Counted from the stretch's first letter, positions 51,621-60,446 are shown. The stretch: 64,000 nucleotides of DNA from Leptotrichia massiliensis (GCF_900104625.1 NZ_FNVZ01000004.1:496001-560000), one strand, 5' to 3'. Program-made: numbers and translations. Notes: generated by a model from the sequence alone, not told the origin.

Positions 51621-52361
51621 ATGGAAAAAGCAGTTTTAGTAACGAGTTTTGGAACATCGCACAAGGATACGAGAGAAAAATGCCTTGATTTGATTGAAAA
51701 TGAAGTAAGAGCTAAATATGGAAGTGAAAAAGTGGAAAGAGCCTATACATCGGGAGTTATAAGACGAATAGTGGAAAGAAAGGAAGGAATTCACATATTT
51801 GATCAGAATGAAGGACTGGAAGCTTTGAAAAATAAAGGTTATGATGAAATTATAACTATGTCATTGCATATTCTTGATGGAATTGAGTATGCTAAACTTA
51901 ATGATAAATATGGAAAAATTTCAAAACCACTTTTAGTAAATGATGAAGATTTTGAAAAAGTTGTAAACGACGAAGAGTTTAACAGTACAGAAGGCAATGA
52001 TGCCATTGTGTTTATGGGACATGGTTCCGAAAGTGCAGCAGACAGTACATATCAACGGCTTCAAGAGGAATATCTGAAAGCTGGGAAAGATAATATTTTC
52101 ATAGCTACTGTTGAAGGGCAAGTGACAATTGAAGATGTTATTCAAAAATTAAAAGGAAGAGGATTTAAAAAAATATTATTAAAGCCATTTATGATAGTAG
52201 CTGGAGATCATGCTAAAAATGATATGGCTTCTGATGAGGAAGATTCTTGGAAAACAATTCTTCAAAATGAAGGATATGAAGTAACGCCTTTATTAAAAGG
52301 AATGGGAGAATATGAGTTTATACGTAAAATGTTTATGGATAAATTAGAAGAAGTTTATTAA
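51621..52361 (+). CDS. cbiK: CbiK, sirohydrochlorin cobaltochelatase
   Basis: Inserts Co2+ into sirohydrochlorin, the first committed step of anaerobic cobalamin synthesis. VLVTSFGTSHKDTREKCLD at the N-terminus and the three metal/catalytic positions His134 (FMGHGSE), Glu165 (IATVEGQ) and His197 (VAGDHAKND) correspond to the Salmonella residues. 246 aa. I chose ATG at 51,621, after AAAGGAAG; a GTG at 51,615 overlaps that site. The cobalamin riboswitch and metal transporter lie directly downstream, linking cobalt supply and insertion. Confidence 0.93.
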   Translation: MEKAVLVTSFGTSHKDTREKCLDLIENEVRAKYGSEKVERAYTSGVIRRIVERKEGIHIFDQNEGLEALKNKGYDEIITMSLHILDGIEYAKLNDKYGKISKPLLVNDEDFEKVVNDEEFNSTEGNDAIVFMGHGSESAADSTYQRLQEEYLKAGKDNIFIATVEGQVTIEDVIQKLKGRGFKKILLKPFMIVAGDHAKNDMASDEEDSWKTILQNEGYEVTPLLKGMGEYEFIRKMFMDKLEEVY

Positions 52362-52389
52362 TATAACAAAAGAATAATTTTAAATTTAT

Positions 52390-52550
52390 AATTTTATAGG
52401 TGTTGCATAAACTTAATAAGGAAACCAGTTGGAATCTGGTACAGCCACCTCTACTGTGATACTGACGAAAGTATTGAAAAACCACTGAAATATCATTATA
52501 TTTTGGGAAGGGTACGAGTAGGATGAAGTTAGTCAGGAGACTTGCCTATA
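52390..52550 (+). promoter_or_regulatory. Cobalamin riboswitch upstream of the second Nik/Opp-type transporter
   Basis: TATAGGTGTTGCATAAACTT, AATAAGGAAACCAGTTGGAA, ATCTGGTACAGCC, then CTACTGTGA, GGAAGGGTACGAGTAGGATG and the closing AGTCAGGAGACTTGCC (52,530-52,545) form a complete B12 aptamer. It is close in sequence to the copy at 60,290. No strong promoter lies between cbiK and the aptamer, so the RNA may come from the cbiK transcript. Confidence 0.95.
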
Positions 52551-52649
52551 TAATAAAGTTACATTTTTCGGGAAGGGAAAAATTTAATATATAAAGACTG
52601 CTGGAAATTTACATAGATACTTTTCATCTGTTTTAATATATAAAATTTG

Positions 52650-52676
52650 ATTCAACTTTCTGAGTTGGATTTTTTA
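52650..52676 (+). terminator. Terminator of the riboswitch expression platform
   Basis: ATTCAAC (52,650-52,656) pairs with GTTGGAT (52,664-52,670) with one G-U, followed by T's to 52,675. It stands between the aptamer and the permease gene. Confidence 0.75.
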
Positions 52677-52723
52677 ATTTGTACAAAATATAAATTTTGT
52701 AAAGGAGGAAATTTTATAAAATA

Positions 52724-53665
52724 ATGGCAAAGAATAAAAAAATAATAAAATACGTTATACAGATATTAGTTGTACTTTTTGGGATAAGCTTTTTTACATT
52801 CTGTCTAATGTATATTTCGCCAGGAGATCCTGCTCAAGTTATGCTTACAGAATGCGGACATCTTCCAACACCAGAGCTTTTAGCACAGACAAGAGCTGAA
52901 CTTGGACTTGATAAGCCTTTTTATATCCAATACTGGAAATGGCTGTTTGGAGTTCTGCAAGGTAATTTTGGGAAGTCCTATTCGTTAAGAATTCCGGTAA
53001 TTCAAAAGATAGCACAGGCATTTATTCCAACATTGTCCCTTTCATTTATGGCACTGTTTTTAATGTGCGTAATTTCGATACCGACTGGAATACTTGCGGC
53101 TGTAAAAGAAAATAAATGGCAGGATTATTTAATAAGAATGTTGACATTCATGGGAATGTCTGTGCCAAGTTTTTGGTTAGGACTAGTATTTTTGAGCATA
53201 TTTGGAGTACAGCTGGGACTTGTATCAGTTTCAGGCGGAAATGCTGATTTTGGCTCAATGATCTTACCTGCACTAACAATAGCGATAGCAATGTCTGCTA
53301 AGTACATACGTCAAATAAGACACATATTTCTTGAAGAACTTGGAAAAAGTTATGTGACAGGGGCTAGAATGAGGGGAATAAAAGAACGTGATATTTTGTG
53401 GAAACATGTATTGCCTAATGCAATGTTGCCTATAATAACGCTTCTAGGACTTTCATTAGGAAGCCTTCTGGGAGGAACTGCAGTTGTAGAGATAGTTTAT
53501 AACTGGCCAGGAATGGGAAGAATGGCAGTAAAAGCAATATCAGCTCAGGATTATCCGCTAATTCAGTCTTATGTGCTAATAATCGCATTCTTGTACCTGA
53601 TAGTAAATATCGCAGTTGATATTTCGTATAAATATCTAGATGCAAGAGTTGAGGAGGTAATTTAA
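52724..53665 (+). CDS. NikB/DppB-type ABC transporter permease
   Basis: 313 aa. Membrane segment QILVVLFGISFFTFCLMYIS at the N-terminus, SPGDPAQVMLTECGHLPTPE, ELGLDKPFYIQYWKWLFGVL, and EAA loop VTGARMRGIKERDILWKHVL. First gene after the riboswitch. With the next four genes it forms a full Nik/Opp-type importer; B12 control makes cobalt or nickel (or a metal chelate) the expected cargo. GGAGG precedes the ATG. Confidence 0.89.
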   Translation: MAKNKKIIKYVIQILVVLFGISFFTFCLMYISPGDPAQVMLTECGHLPTPELLAQTRAELGLDKPFYIQYWKWLFGVLQGNFGKSYSLRIPVIQKIAQAFIPTLSLSFMALFLMCVISIPTGILAAVKENKWQDYLIRMLTFMGMSVPSFWLGLVFLSIFGVQLGLVSVSGGNADFGSMILPALTIAIAMSAKYIRQIRHIFLEELGKSYVTGARMRGIKERDILWKHVLPNAMLPIITLLGLSLGSLLGGTAVVEIVYNWPGMGRMAVKAISAQDYPLIQSYVLIIAFLYLIVNIAVDISYKYLDARVEEVI

Positions 53666-53667
53666 AC

Positions 53668-54489
53668 TTGAACAAATTGAAATTTATGGGAAAAAATACA
53701 CAACTGAAAATATTTCTGGTACTTGCGATTATTGTGGTACTAATTGCAATTTTTGCACCATTTATAGTGCCAAATGATCCTTTTAAACAATTAGCGCCAA
53801 GTTTGCAACGTCCATCAAAACAGTATATTTTTGGAACGGATCAGCTTGGAAGGGATTTATTCTCAAGAGTTATATATGGTTCAAGATACTCAATATTCAT
53901 GACTTTGACTTTGATGTTCATAATTTTTGCTGTAGGAACTATACTGGGAGTGCTTGCAGGATATTTTGGAGGAATTGTTGATACGGTAATAATGAGACTT
54001 GGAGATATGATGATTGCATTTCCAGGATTAATTCTTGCCATAGCGATAGCTGGACTTTTGAATCCGAGCGTGAAAAATTCAATTATAGCAATAGCGGCAG
54101 TTACTTGGACAAAATATGCAAGGCTTGCAAGAAGTATGGTTCTTAAAATAAAACAGGAACTGTATGTAGAAGCGGCAAAAATAACAGGAAGCAGGGATTA
54201 CTCAATAATATTTAAATATATAATTCCAAATATGATTACAACGATGATAGTAACAGCAGTTTCAGATATGGGAACATTAATGCTGGAAATAGCAGCACTT
54301 TCATTTTTAGGATTTGGAGCACAGCCTCCAACACCAGAGTGGGGAGCAATGCTTAACGAAGGTAGAACAACACTTAGCAGAGCTCCTTGGATGATGATGT
54401 ATCCAGGGCTAGCAATAGTAATTGTTGTAATTATATTCAATATGCTGGGAGATTCAGTAAGAGATTTGGTTGATGTAAAAAGTGAATAA
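53668..54489 (+). CDS. NikC/DppC-type ABC transporter permease
   Basis: 273 aa. Starts with TTG, placed ten bases after GAGGAGG (53,651-53,657); the first ATG is 18 bases further and too far from that site. Membrane segment IFLVLAIIVVLIAIFAPFIV, IFGTDQLGRDLFSRVIYGSR, and EAA loop VEAAKITGSRDYSIIFKYII. Two bases after the first permease stop. Confidence 0.88.
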   Translation: MNKLKFMGKNTQLKIFLVLAIIVVLIAIFAPFIVPNDPFKQLAPSLQRPSKQYIFGTDQLGRDLFSRVIYGSRYSIFMTLTLMFIIFAVGTILGVLAGYFGGIVDTVIMRLGDMMIAFPGLILAIAIAGLLNPSVKNSIIAIAAVTWTKYARLARSMVLKIKQELYVEAAKITGSRDYSIIFKYIIPNMITTMIVTAVSDMGTLMLEIAALSFLGFGAQPPTPEWGAMLNEGRTTLSRAPWMMMYPGLAIVIVVIIFNMLGDSVRDLVDVKSE

Positions 54490-54540
54490 TTTAAAAAAAT
54501 AAAAAAGTAACAAAAAATAAAATATAATAGGGAGAAAAGA

Positions 54541-56106
54541 ATGTTGAAAAATCGTAAAAGTAAATTTTTAATTTTAATTTTGGCAGTGTTGATGCTGCTT
54601 GTAGCATGTGGTGGAAAAGGTGGTTCTGGAAAAAGTAAAACTAATCCAGATGAACTTGTAGTTGGAGTAACTTCGTTTGCAGATACGCTTGAGCCTACAG
54701 ATCAGTATTTTAGCTGGGTTGTAACTCGTTATGGTGTTGGAGAGAACTTGACAATTTTTGATGAAAAAGGTAACTTGCAGCCATTGCTTGCTGAAAACTG
54801 GAAATTAAGTGATGATAAATTAGAATGGACTTTCAAGATAAGAGATGGAGTAACTTTCTCAAATGGACATCCATTGACAGCAGAGGCAGTAAAAAAATCA
54901 ATAGAAAGAGTATTTGCTAAAAATAAAAGAGCAGAATCATTCTTTAAATATGCTTCAATAGAAGCTAGTGGACAAGAATTGAAAATAAAAACAAAAGAGC
55001 CTGTAGCAATATTGCCTGAATCATTGGCAGATCCGTTGTTCTTAATAGTTGATACGTCAGTTAATACAGATGAATTTGCTCAAAAAGGGCCAATATCAAC
55101 AGGACCGTTTGTTGTACAAGAATTTAAGCCTGGTGAACAGACAGTTGTTGTAAGAAATGAAAATTACTGGAATGGAAAAGCAAAATTGGCAAAAGTAACA
55201 TTTAAAGATATAAATGATCAAAATACAAGAGCATTATCTCTAAAATCAGGAGAAATTGATGTGGCATACAACTTGAAAGTTACTAATAAAGCTGATTTTG
55301 AAGGAGATAAAAATATTGTAATAAACGAATTGAAATCATTAAGATCAACTTATGCGTTTATGAATCAAACAAAAGGATTGAAAGACAAAGCATTGAGAGA
55401 AGCAATAATAAGAGGTGCAAATAGAGAAAACTATACACAAAACTTACTACAAGGTGGAGCAACTCCAGGAAAAGCACCAGTTCCTCCAACATTGGACTAC
55501 GGATTTAATGAATTAAAAGATGAAAATGCCTATAACCGTGAAAGTGCTAAGAAAATATTAGCAGATGCAGGATATAAAGATGTAGATGGAGATGGGTTTG
55601 TAGAACGTCCTGATGGATCAAAAATTGACTTGAACTTTGTAATTTATACAAGTAGAGAAGAATTGCAAATTTATGCTCAGGCATTTCAAACTGACATGAA
55701 AGAAATTGGTATAAAAGTTACGTTAAAACCTGTAAGCTATGAAACAGTTTTGAGCATGAGAGACGATTCAAACTTTGATATGTTAATTTGGAATGTACTT
55801 GCTGCAAACACTGGAGATCCTGAAAAATACTTGCATGAAAACTGGTACAGCAAAGCAGAAACAAACAAAACAGGTTATTCAAACCCTGAAGTTGATAAAA
55901 TGCTTGATGAATTATCAAAAGAATTTGACAAAGCTAAGAGAAAAGATCTTGTTGTAAAAATACAGCAGCTAATAATGAACGATGCGGCGACATTATTCTT
56001 TGGATATGAAACTACATTCCTTTACAGCAACAAAGTGGTAACAGGGCTTAAAATGTATCCAATGGATTACTACTGGATAACAAAAGATGTAGCAAAAGCT
56101 AATTAA
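54541..56106 (+). CDS. Nik/Opp-type substrate-binding lipoprotein, B12-riboswitch regulated
   Basis: 521 aa SBP_bac_5 family. Lipobox LLVACGG (Cys about 23). GPISTGPFVVQEFKPGEQTV, VVRNENYWNGKAKLAKVTFK and NRESAKKILADAGYKDVDGD are family blocks. It lacks the NikA-specific WGAPxDPHA block that the first system has; here the position reads NVLAANTGDPEKYLHENWYS, closer to Gram-positive cobalt/nickel binding proteins. So the two transporters probably differ in ligand. GGGAG precedes the ATG. Confidence 0.87.
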   Translation: MLKNRKSKFLILILAVLMLLVACGGKGGSGKSKTNPDELVVGVTSFADTLEPTDQYFSWVVTRYGVGENLTIFDEKGNLQPLLAENWKLSDDKLEWTFKIRDGVTFSNGHPLTAEAVKKSIERVFAKNKRAESFFKYASIEASGQELKIKTKEPVAILPESLADPLFLIVDTSVNTDEFAQKGPISTGPFVVQEFKPGEQTVVVRNENYWNGKAKLAKVTFKDINDQNTRALSLKSGEIDVAYNLKVTNKADFEGDKNIVINELKSLRSTYAFMNQTKGLKDKALREAIIRGANRENYTQNLLQGGATPGKAPVPPTLDYGFNELKDENAYNRESAKKILADAGYKDVDGDGFVERPDGSKIDLNFVIYTSREELQIYAQAFQTDMKEIGIKVTLKPVSYETVLSMRDDSNFDMLIWNVLAANTGDPEKYLHENWYSKAETNKTGYSNPEVDKMLDELSKEFDKAKRKDLVVKIQQLIMNDAATLFFGYETTFLYSNKVVTGLKMYPMDYYWITKDVAKAN

Positions 56107-56115
56107 GGAGAATTT

Positions 56116-56901
56116 ATGTTGGAGATAAAAGATTTGACAATTCAGTATGGAGATAAGCTTCCAGTAGTTGAAAATTTTTCTCTTTCATTGAAAAAAGGTG
56201 AAATAATAACAATTGTGGGGGAAAGCGGTAGTGGAAAATCTACCGTTCTTTCTTCTATTTTGGGATTATTGCCAAACGGAGGGAAAATAATTTCGGGCGA
56301 TATAATTTATAATGGGGAATCAATGCTCAATAAAAGCCTTAATCAATGGAGGGAACTGCGAGGGACTGAAATAACTATGATTTCACAGGATTCAGGAGGA
56401 ACTCTTAATCCAATAAGAAAAATAGGAAAACAGTTTGTTGAATACATTCAGACACATTCCAGAATGTCAGCAAAAGAAGCTGAAGAAAAAGCAAAAGATA
56501 TGTTTTCCAAAGTAAACTTGCCAGATCCTGAAATCATTATGAAAAGCTATCCACACCAGCTGTCAGGTGGAATGAAACAGCGTGTAGGAATAGCAATGGC
56601 ACTTACTTTCCATCCAAAAATTATTCTGGCAGATGAGCCTACAAGTGCATTAGATGTTATAACGCAGGCTCAAATAGTGAAGGAAATAATGGGCCTCAGA
56701 AAAAAATTTGACACTTCTATCATAATGGTAACTCACAATCTGGGAGTCGCTGCATATATTTCGGATAAAATAATTGTTATGCAGAATGGAAAAATAGTTG
56801 ATGCAGGTAATAAAAACGAAGTTATAGAAAATCCAAAAAGTGAATATACTAAAAAATTGCTTGAAGCTGTGCCTGAAATTGGAGGTGAAAGGCTTGTCTA
56901 A
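56116..56901 (+). CDS. NikD/DppD-type ABC transporter ATPase
   Basis: 261 aa. Walker A GESGSGKST (about residues 36-44), Q-loop ISQDSGGTLNPIRK, signature LSGGMKQRVGIAMAL, Walker B IILADEPTSALDV, switch His in MVTHNLGVAAYIS. It lies 9 bases after the binding-protein gene and overlaps the next ATPase gene by eight bases. Confidence 0.89.
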   Translation: MLEIKDLTIQYGDKLPVVENFSLSLKKGEIITIVGESGSGKSTVLSSILGLLPNGGKIISGDIIYNGESMLNKSLNQWRELRGTEITMISQDSGGTLNPIRKIGKQFVEYIQTHSRMSAKEAEEKAKDMFSKVNLPDPEIIMKSYPHQLSGGMKQRVGIAMALTFHPKIILADEPTSALDVITQAQIVKEIMGLRKKFDTSIIMVTHNLGVAAYISDKIIVMQNGKIVDAGNKNEVIENPKSEYTKKLLEAVPEIGGERLV

Positions 56902-57697
56902 TATTAATGATGTAATTCTTGAAACAAAAAACCTTACAAAAATTTATGAAAAATCAAATGATAAAAAAGTAGTGGCTTGTAATAAAGTGAATTTAAAAAT
57001 TCATAAAGGAAAAACTTTGGGAATAGTTGGAGAATCAGGATCAGGAAAAACAACACTTGTAAATATGCTTATGGACTTGGAAAAGCCAACTTCTGGAGAG
57101 ATTTTGTATCACGGAAGGGATATAAGCAAGTTTACAAAACAGGAAGTGTGGGAAAATAGACAAAATATCCAGATAGTCTTTCAAGATCCATGGTCAGCTT
57201 TTAATCCAAAAATGAACGTTATGCAAATCCTCACAGAGCCATTAATGAACTACGGAAGACTAAAAAGATCAGAAAGAAAGCAAAAAGCTATAGAACTTCT
57301 TAAAATGGTTGACTTGCCTGAAGAATTTGTAACAAAGTATCCTCAAAATATGAGCGGTGGGCAAAGGCAAAGGCTTGGAATCGCAAGAGCAATTTCGCTT
57401 GAACCTGAGATACTTATATGCGATGAGGCAACTTCTGCGCTTGATGTTTCCATTCAAAAAAATATAGTCGAACTTCTTGTAAGGCTGCAAAAAGAAAAGA
57501 ACATAACAATGATTTTTATATGCCACGACATTGCACTAATAGAGTCTTTTGCACACGAAATCGTGGTAATGTATCACGGAGATGTGGTGGAAGTAATAGA
57601 AGGCGGACAAATTTCTGAAAAAGCAAAACATCCATATACAAAGTCGTTATTGAGCGCAATTTTTCCTGTACGTGGGGAAATGGTGGAAGTTAAGTAG
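56894..57697 (+). CDS. NikE/DppF-type ABC transporter ATPase
   Basis: 267 aa from a TTG start at 56,894, seven bases after GGAGGTG (56,881-56,887). An ATG at 56,840 lies deep inside the previous gene and adds 18 unrelated residues. Walker A GESGSGKTT, Q-loop IVFQDPWSAFNPK, signature MSGGQRQRLGIARAI, Walker B EILICDEATSALDV and FICHDIALIESFA are visible. Last gene of the operon, followed by a terminator. Confidence 0.9.
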   Translation: MSNINDVILETKNLTKIYEKSNDKKVVACNKVNLKIHKGKTLGIVGESGSGKTTLVNMLMDLEKPTSGEILYHGRDISKFTKQEVWENRQNIQIVFQDPWSAFNPKMNVMQILTEPLMNYGRLKRSERKQKAIELLKMVDLPEEFVTKYPQNMSGGQRQRLGIARAISLEPEILICDEATSALDVSIQKNIVELLVRLQKEKNITMIFICHDIALIESFAHEIVVMYHGDVVEVIEGGQISEKAKHPYTKSLLSAIFPVRGEMVEVK

Positions 57698-57807
57698 GTT
57701 TTTGTGAAAAATTCTTTGTAAATTTTAATGATATAATTATAAAAAGAATCTACTTGTAATGAGGCAAACAAGGCGATATAAAAAATGTATGTAAAATAAA
57801 AATTTTG

Positions 57808-57840
57808 AAGAGCAGAAAAATACTGCTCTTTTTTGTTTTT
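57808..57840 (+). terminator. Terminator of the second Nik/Opp-type operon
   Basis: AAGAGCAG (57,808-57,815) pairs with CTGCTCTT (57,823-57,830) around a 7-base loop, followed by TTTTTGTTTTT. Confidence 0.88.
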
Positions 57841-57850
57841 ATTTATTATA

Positions 57851-58169
57851 ATACTAAACTCCATTTAAATAACGAAATTATTACAAACTTTTTTAATAAA
57901 GGATATAAATCTAATATTTTCAAATAATTAAAATATAATTTTCATTTTTTGAATAAAGTATAATATAAATAATCTGTCGGAGCATTTTTCTGAACTGGCA
58001 AAACTGTTTGAGCATAGCGAGTTTTTTGTCAGTACAGGAAAATGTCGTAGACTAGCCATAGGTTGTAGGATTTGCGGCAATGAGCAATCCTACGGAAATA
58101 AAAATAAAAAAATATTTATTAATCAAAATATCTAAAAAATTATTCCTATTTTTAAACGGGATTTAGTAT
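57851..58169. mobile_element. 319-bp element with terminal inverted repeats, carrying structured core copy 5
   Basis: Left end ATACTAAACTCCATTTAAA (57,851-57,869) and right end TTTTTAAACGGGATTTAGTA(T) (58,149-58,169) are inverted repeats. Left arm continues ACGAAATTATTACAAACTTT, as in the element at 50,012. No clear target duplication was seen. It fills most of the 57,698-58,228 gap. Confidence 0.55.
57976..58093 (+). ncRNA. Structured intergenic element, copy 5
   Basis: Same layout as copy 4: hairpin A CATTTTTCTGAACTGGCAAA with TCAGTACAGGAAAATG, loop GTTTGAGCATAGCG, linker TCGTAGACTAGCCATAGG, hairpin B GTAGGAT...GGCAATGA...ATCCTAC. The few differences from copy 4 fall mainly in hairpin A, while loop and linker are unchanged except one base. 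Confidence 0.6.
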
Positions 58170-58228
58170 AATATGCTATAATATTTGTGTATTTAATTTA
58201 TACATTTACATATAGGAGGATTGAATTA

Positions 58229-58984
58229 ATGAGAAATATGAAGTTTTTGTTATTATTTATTACTCAAATTTATTTATTTGGAACTTCTTTAGATTTTCCT
58301 TGCACGATGAATCTTACTCCTGAATGGATTTATAAGCCTAAATCTTATTCTGAGAAAAAAATAGAAATAGCTAAAATTAATTCAAAAATTTGTAAAAATT
58401 CAAAAGATATTAGCTTTTTTGGAGATTTTGAATTAGACTATATTGAACTAAAAAAGGAAACAAAAGTAGAAAGATTTATAGTTTTACCTTCAAAAATAGA
58501 AAAAGAATACGCGTATGTTCCATTATTAGATAGTCAGAAATTTGAAAAAGAACCATTATATGTAACTATATTTACTGGGAATCAAAAAAATAGGCTGTAT
58601 AATCAAATGGAAAAAGAATACTCACTATTAGATATTCAACAAATGAAAAAAGAACCTTTATATACAACTAAATTTATTCAAAATAAAGAAATAAAATATG
58701 AAGTATATAATCAAATAGAAAAAAAGATAAAAGAAATAAATGATAAATTTAAAGCATTAGAAAGTTTTAATAAACTAGAAAATCAAGATGGTTCTTTTGT
58801 TTTATCTTATGTATTAAAACCAAGTTATTCTAATTTTGAATATATTGATTCAGAGTATTTAGTAGTTACTATGGAAAAATATTTTTATGTAATTGATTTA
58901 AAAAAGATTGAAATTGAACACGATAAAATAGATGAAGATATTTTAGAACTTTTAGAAATGATGAAGAGATTAAAATTTTTTTAA
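58229..58984 (+). CDS. Secreted protein of unknown function with a short internal repeat
   Basis: 251 aa. Signal peptide MKFLLLFITQIYLFGTSLD. The middle has two related segments: FEKEPLYVTIFTGNQKNRLY and MKKEPLYTTKFIQNKEIKYE, each followed by a YNQ(M/I)EK motif, so a 45-residue unit is duplicated. The C-terminal part is beta-rich then helical (VVTMEKYFYVIDLKKIEIEH). I chose the ATG at 58,229, after AGGAGG. No family recognised; no operon partner. Confidence 0.68.
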   Translation: MRNMKFLLLFITQIYLFGTSLDFPCTMNLTPEWIYKPKSYSEKKIEIAKINSKICKNSKDISFFGDFELDYIELKKETKVERFIVLPSKIEKEYAYVPLLDSQKFEKEPLYVTIFTGNQKNRLYNQMEKEYSLLDIQQMKKEPLYTTKFIQNKEIKYEVYNQIEKKIKEINDKFKALESFNKLENQDGSFVLSYVLKPSYSNFEYIDSEYLVVTMEKYFYVIDLKKIEIEHDKIDEDILELLEMMKRLKFF

Positions 58985-59128
58985 ATAAGAAATTGGATTT
59001 TGAGCAACTTGGATTATAAAATAAAAGTATAGCATTTATGAAATAGTATAATTTATGAGCGAATTAACTATATAAGAACTTAATGTAATTTACAAAAAAA
59101 TTTTGAGGAATATTTTGATAAATTATAA

Positions 59129-59165
59129 AAAAGGATTATAACATTTTGGTGTCAATAATCCTTTT
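59129..59165. terminator. Hairpin between convergent genes
   Basis: AAAAGGATTAT (59,129-59,139) pairs with ATAATCCTTTT (59,155-59,165) around a 15-base loop. It lies between the secreted protein gene and the convergent MarR gene and can serve both strands. Confidence 0.6.
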
Positions 59166-59253
59166 GAATAAAATTCTGTTTTATTTTTTGAGTTTTAAAT
59201 ATAATAGCAGAGATGATAATTTTAACATCTCTATTAACTATAATTAATATTTC

Positions 59254-59697
59254 TTATTCTTCATTTAATCTAGCAAGAAAATGTTTAAATTGTTTTTCAT
59301 CCCTATCCAATTTTCCGAAAAAAACTTCATCAATTTGCTCAACTAACGGAACAGCTTTTTGTAATACTTCTTCTCCTTTTTTGCTCAAAATAACTGCTTT
59401 TGCCCTTGTATCTTTTGAATGTTCTTTTCTTTTTACAAAATCATTTTTTTCTAATAAACTTAATATTTGAGATATTGTCATAACATCTATTCCTGCGAGT
59501 TTTGAAATCATAATTTGTGTGATTTCATTATCGTTTTGCGATAAATAAGCAAGTGAAGCTAAAACAACAAATTGAGGGTGTGTTAAGTTCATTTTCTTTA
59601 GTTCTTTTTTTATAATAGAATGCCATTTATTGTATACTCTCATAAATAACAATCCTGTTGATTTTTCCGAATTATCTTTATATTTTGATGTAAACAA
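59254..59697 (-). CDS. MarR-family transcriptional regulator
   Basis: 147 aa winged-helix MarR protein: LKKMNLTHPQFVVLASLAYL, ITQIMISKLAGIDVMTISQI, LSLLEKNDFVKRKEHSKDTR (wing), RAKAVILSKKGEEVLQKAVP. Downstream of and 12 bases from the SRPBCC gene; the two share one promoter. Regulates probably its own operon. Confidence 0.9.
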   Translation of the reverse strand: MFTSKYKDNSEKSTGLLFMRVYNKWHSIIKKELKKMNLTHPQFVVLASLAYLSQNDNEITQIMISKLAGIDVMTISQILSLLEKNDFVKRKEHSKDTRAKAVILSKKGEEVLQKAVPLVEQIDEVFFGKLDRDEKQFKHFLARLNEE

Positions 59698-59709
59698 GTA
59701 CCAATCACC

Positions 59710-60117
59710 TTATCTTTCCAAGAAATTTTTTAGAATAAATATAGATTGAGGGACATCTGAAAAGACTTGGCTTAAAAATTCTAAATGTTTCTCATCTTCA
59801 CTATCTAAAATTACAGTATGTTTTATATTTACGCTTCCATCATTGTTATCAATTATTTGATGACCAAAAAGAATATCTCCAAGCGGAGTTTCTGTTTTAT
59901 CCCAAAATTCTTCAAAAGGTTTTACAAGGGTAAGCTTGTATTCCATAGGGGGCATTCCTTCAAGTTCCATAGTTCCATATGAACCTGTCTTAAATTCACC
60001 TTTTAATGTTATATTTTTTAAATCTTTTTCCCAATCATACCATTTTTCAATATTTGCATAGTATTCCCACGCATCTTCTTTTTTTGCTTTGATTTTTAAA
60101 CTAAAACTAAATTCCAT
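59710..60117 (-). CDS. SRPBCC-family protein
   Basis: 135 aa START-like fold: FSFSLKIKAKKEDAWEYYAN, IEKWYDWEKDLKNITLKGEF, GTMELEGMPPMEYKLTLVKP, FEEFWDKTETPLGDILFG, and a C-terminal helix. Polyketide-cyclase/dehydrase-like proteins of this kind bind hydrophobic ligands; function unknown. GGAGGAAG precedes the ATG. First gene of the pair with marR. Confidence 0.82.
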   Translation of the reverse strand: MEFSFSLKIKAKKEDAWEYYANIEKWYDWEKDLKNITLKGEFKTGSYGTMELEGMPPMEYKLTLVKPFEEFWDKTETPLGDILFGHQIIDNNDGSVNIKHTVILDSEDEKHLEFLSQVFSDVPQSIFILKNFLER

Positions 60118-60149
60118 TATACTTCCTCCTTATTATTATATGTATACTT

Positions 60150-60178
60150 ATTATAAAATATTTTATAATATTTGTCAA
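60150..60178 (-). promoter_or_regulatory. Promoter of the SRPBCC-marR pair
   Basis: On the - strand TTGACA (60,173-60,178) and TATAAT (60,150-60,155) are 17 bases apart. GTATAC (60,142-60,147) sits just downstream of the -10 and again at 60,189-60,194, a possible MarR operator half-site pattern, though it is short. Confidence 0.75.
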
Positions 60179-60249
60179 TAAAGTTTTTGTATACTCCAAT
60201 ATCATATTAATAAATTATTTAAATTTGAAAAAAATATGCTTTTTTAGGG

Positions 60250-60277
60250 TTGACAAATATAAAAAAGAGAGTATACT
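60250..60277 (+). promoter_or_regulatory. Promoter of the cbiMNQO operon
   Basis: TTGACA (60,250-60,255) and TATACT (60,272-60,277), 16 bases apart. Start near 60,284, a few bases before the riboswitch. Confidence 0.78.
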
Positions 60278-60289
60278 AATAGTAAAGAA

Positions 60290-60446
60290 TTATAGGTGTT
60301 TTACAAACTTAATAAGGAAATCGGTTAGAATCCGATACAGCCCCCACTACTGTGAAACTGACGAAAGTACACAAAACCACTGAAATATTTTGGATATTTT
60401 GGGAAGGGTATGAGTAGGATGAAGTTAGTCAGGAGACTTGCCTAAT
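60290..60446 (+). promoter_or_regulatory. Cobalamin riboswitch upstream of cbiMNQO
   Basis: TATAGGTGTTTTACAAACTT, AATAAGGAAATCGGTTAGAA, TCCGATACAGCC, then CTACTGTGA, GGAAGGGTATGAGTAGGATG and AGTCAGGAGACTTGCC (60,427-60,442). Its P2-like stem (ATCGG/CCGAT) differs from the copy at 52,390 (ACCAG/CTGGT) by compensating changes, good evidence for a working aptamer. Confidence 0.96.
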
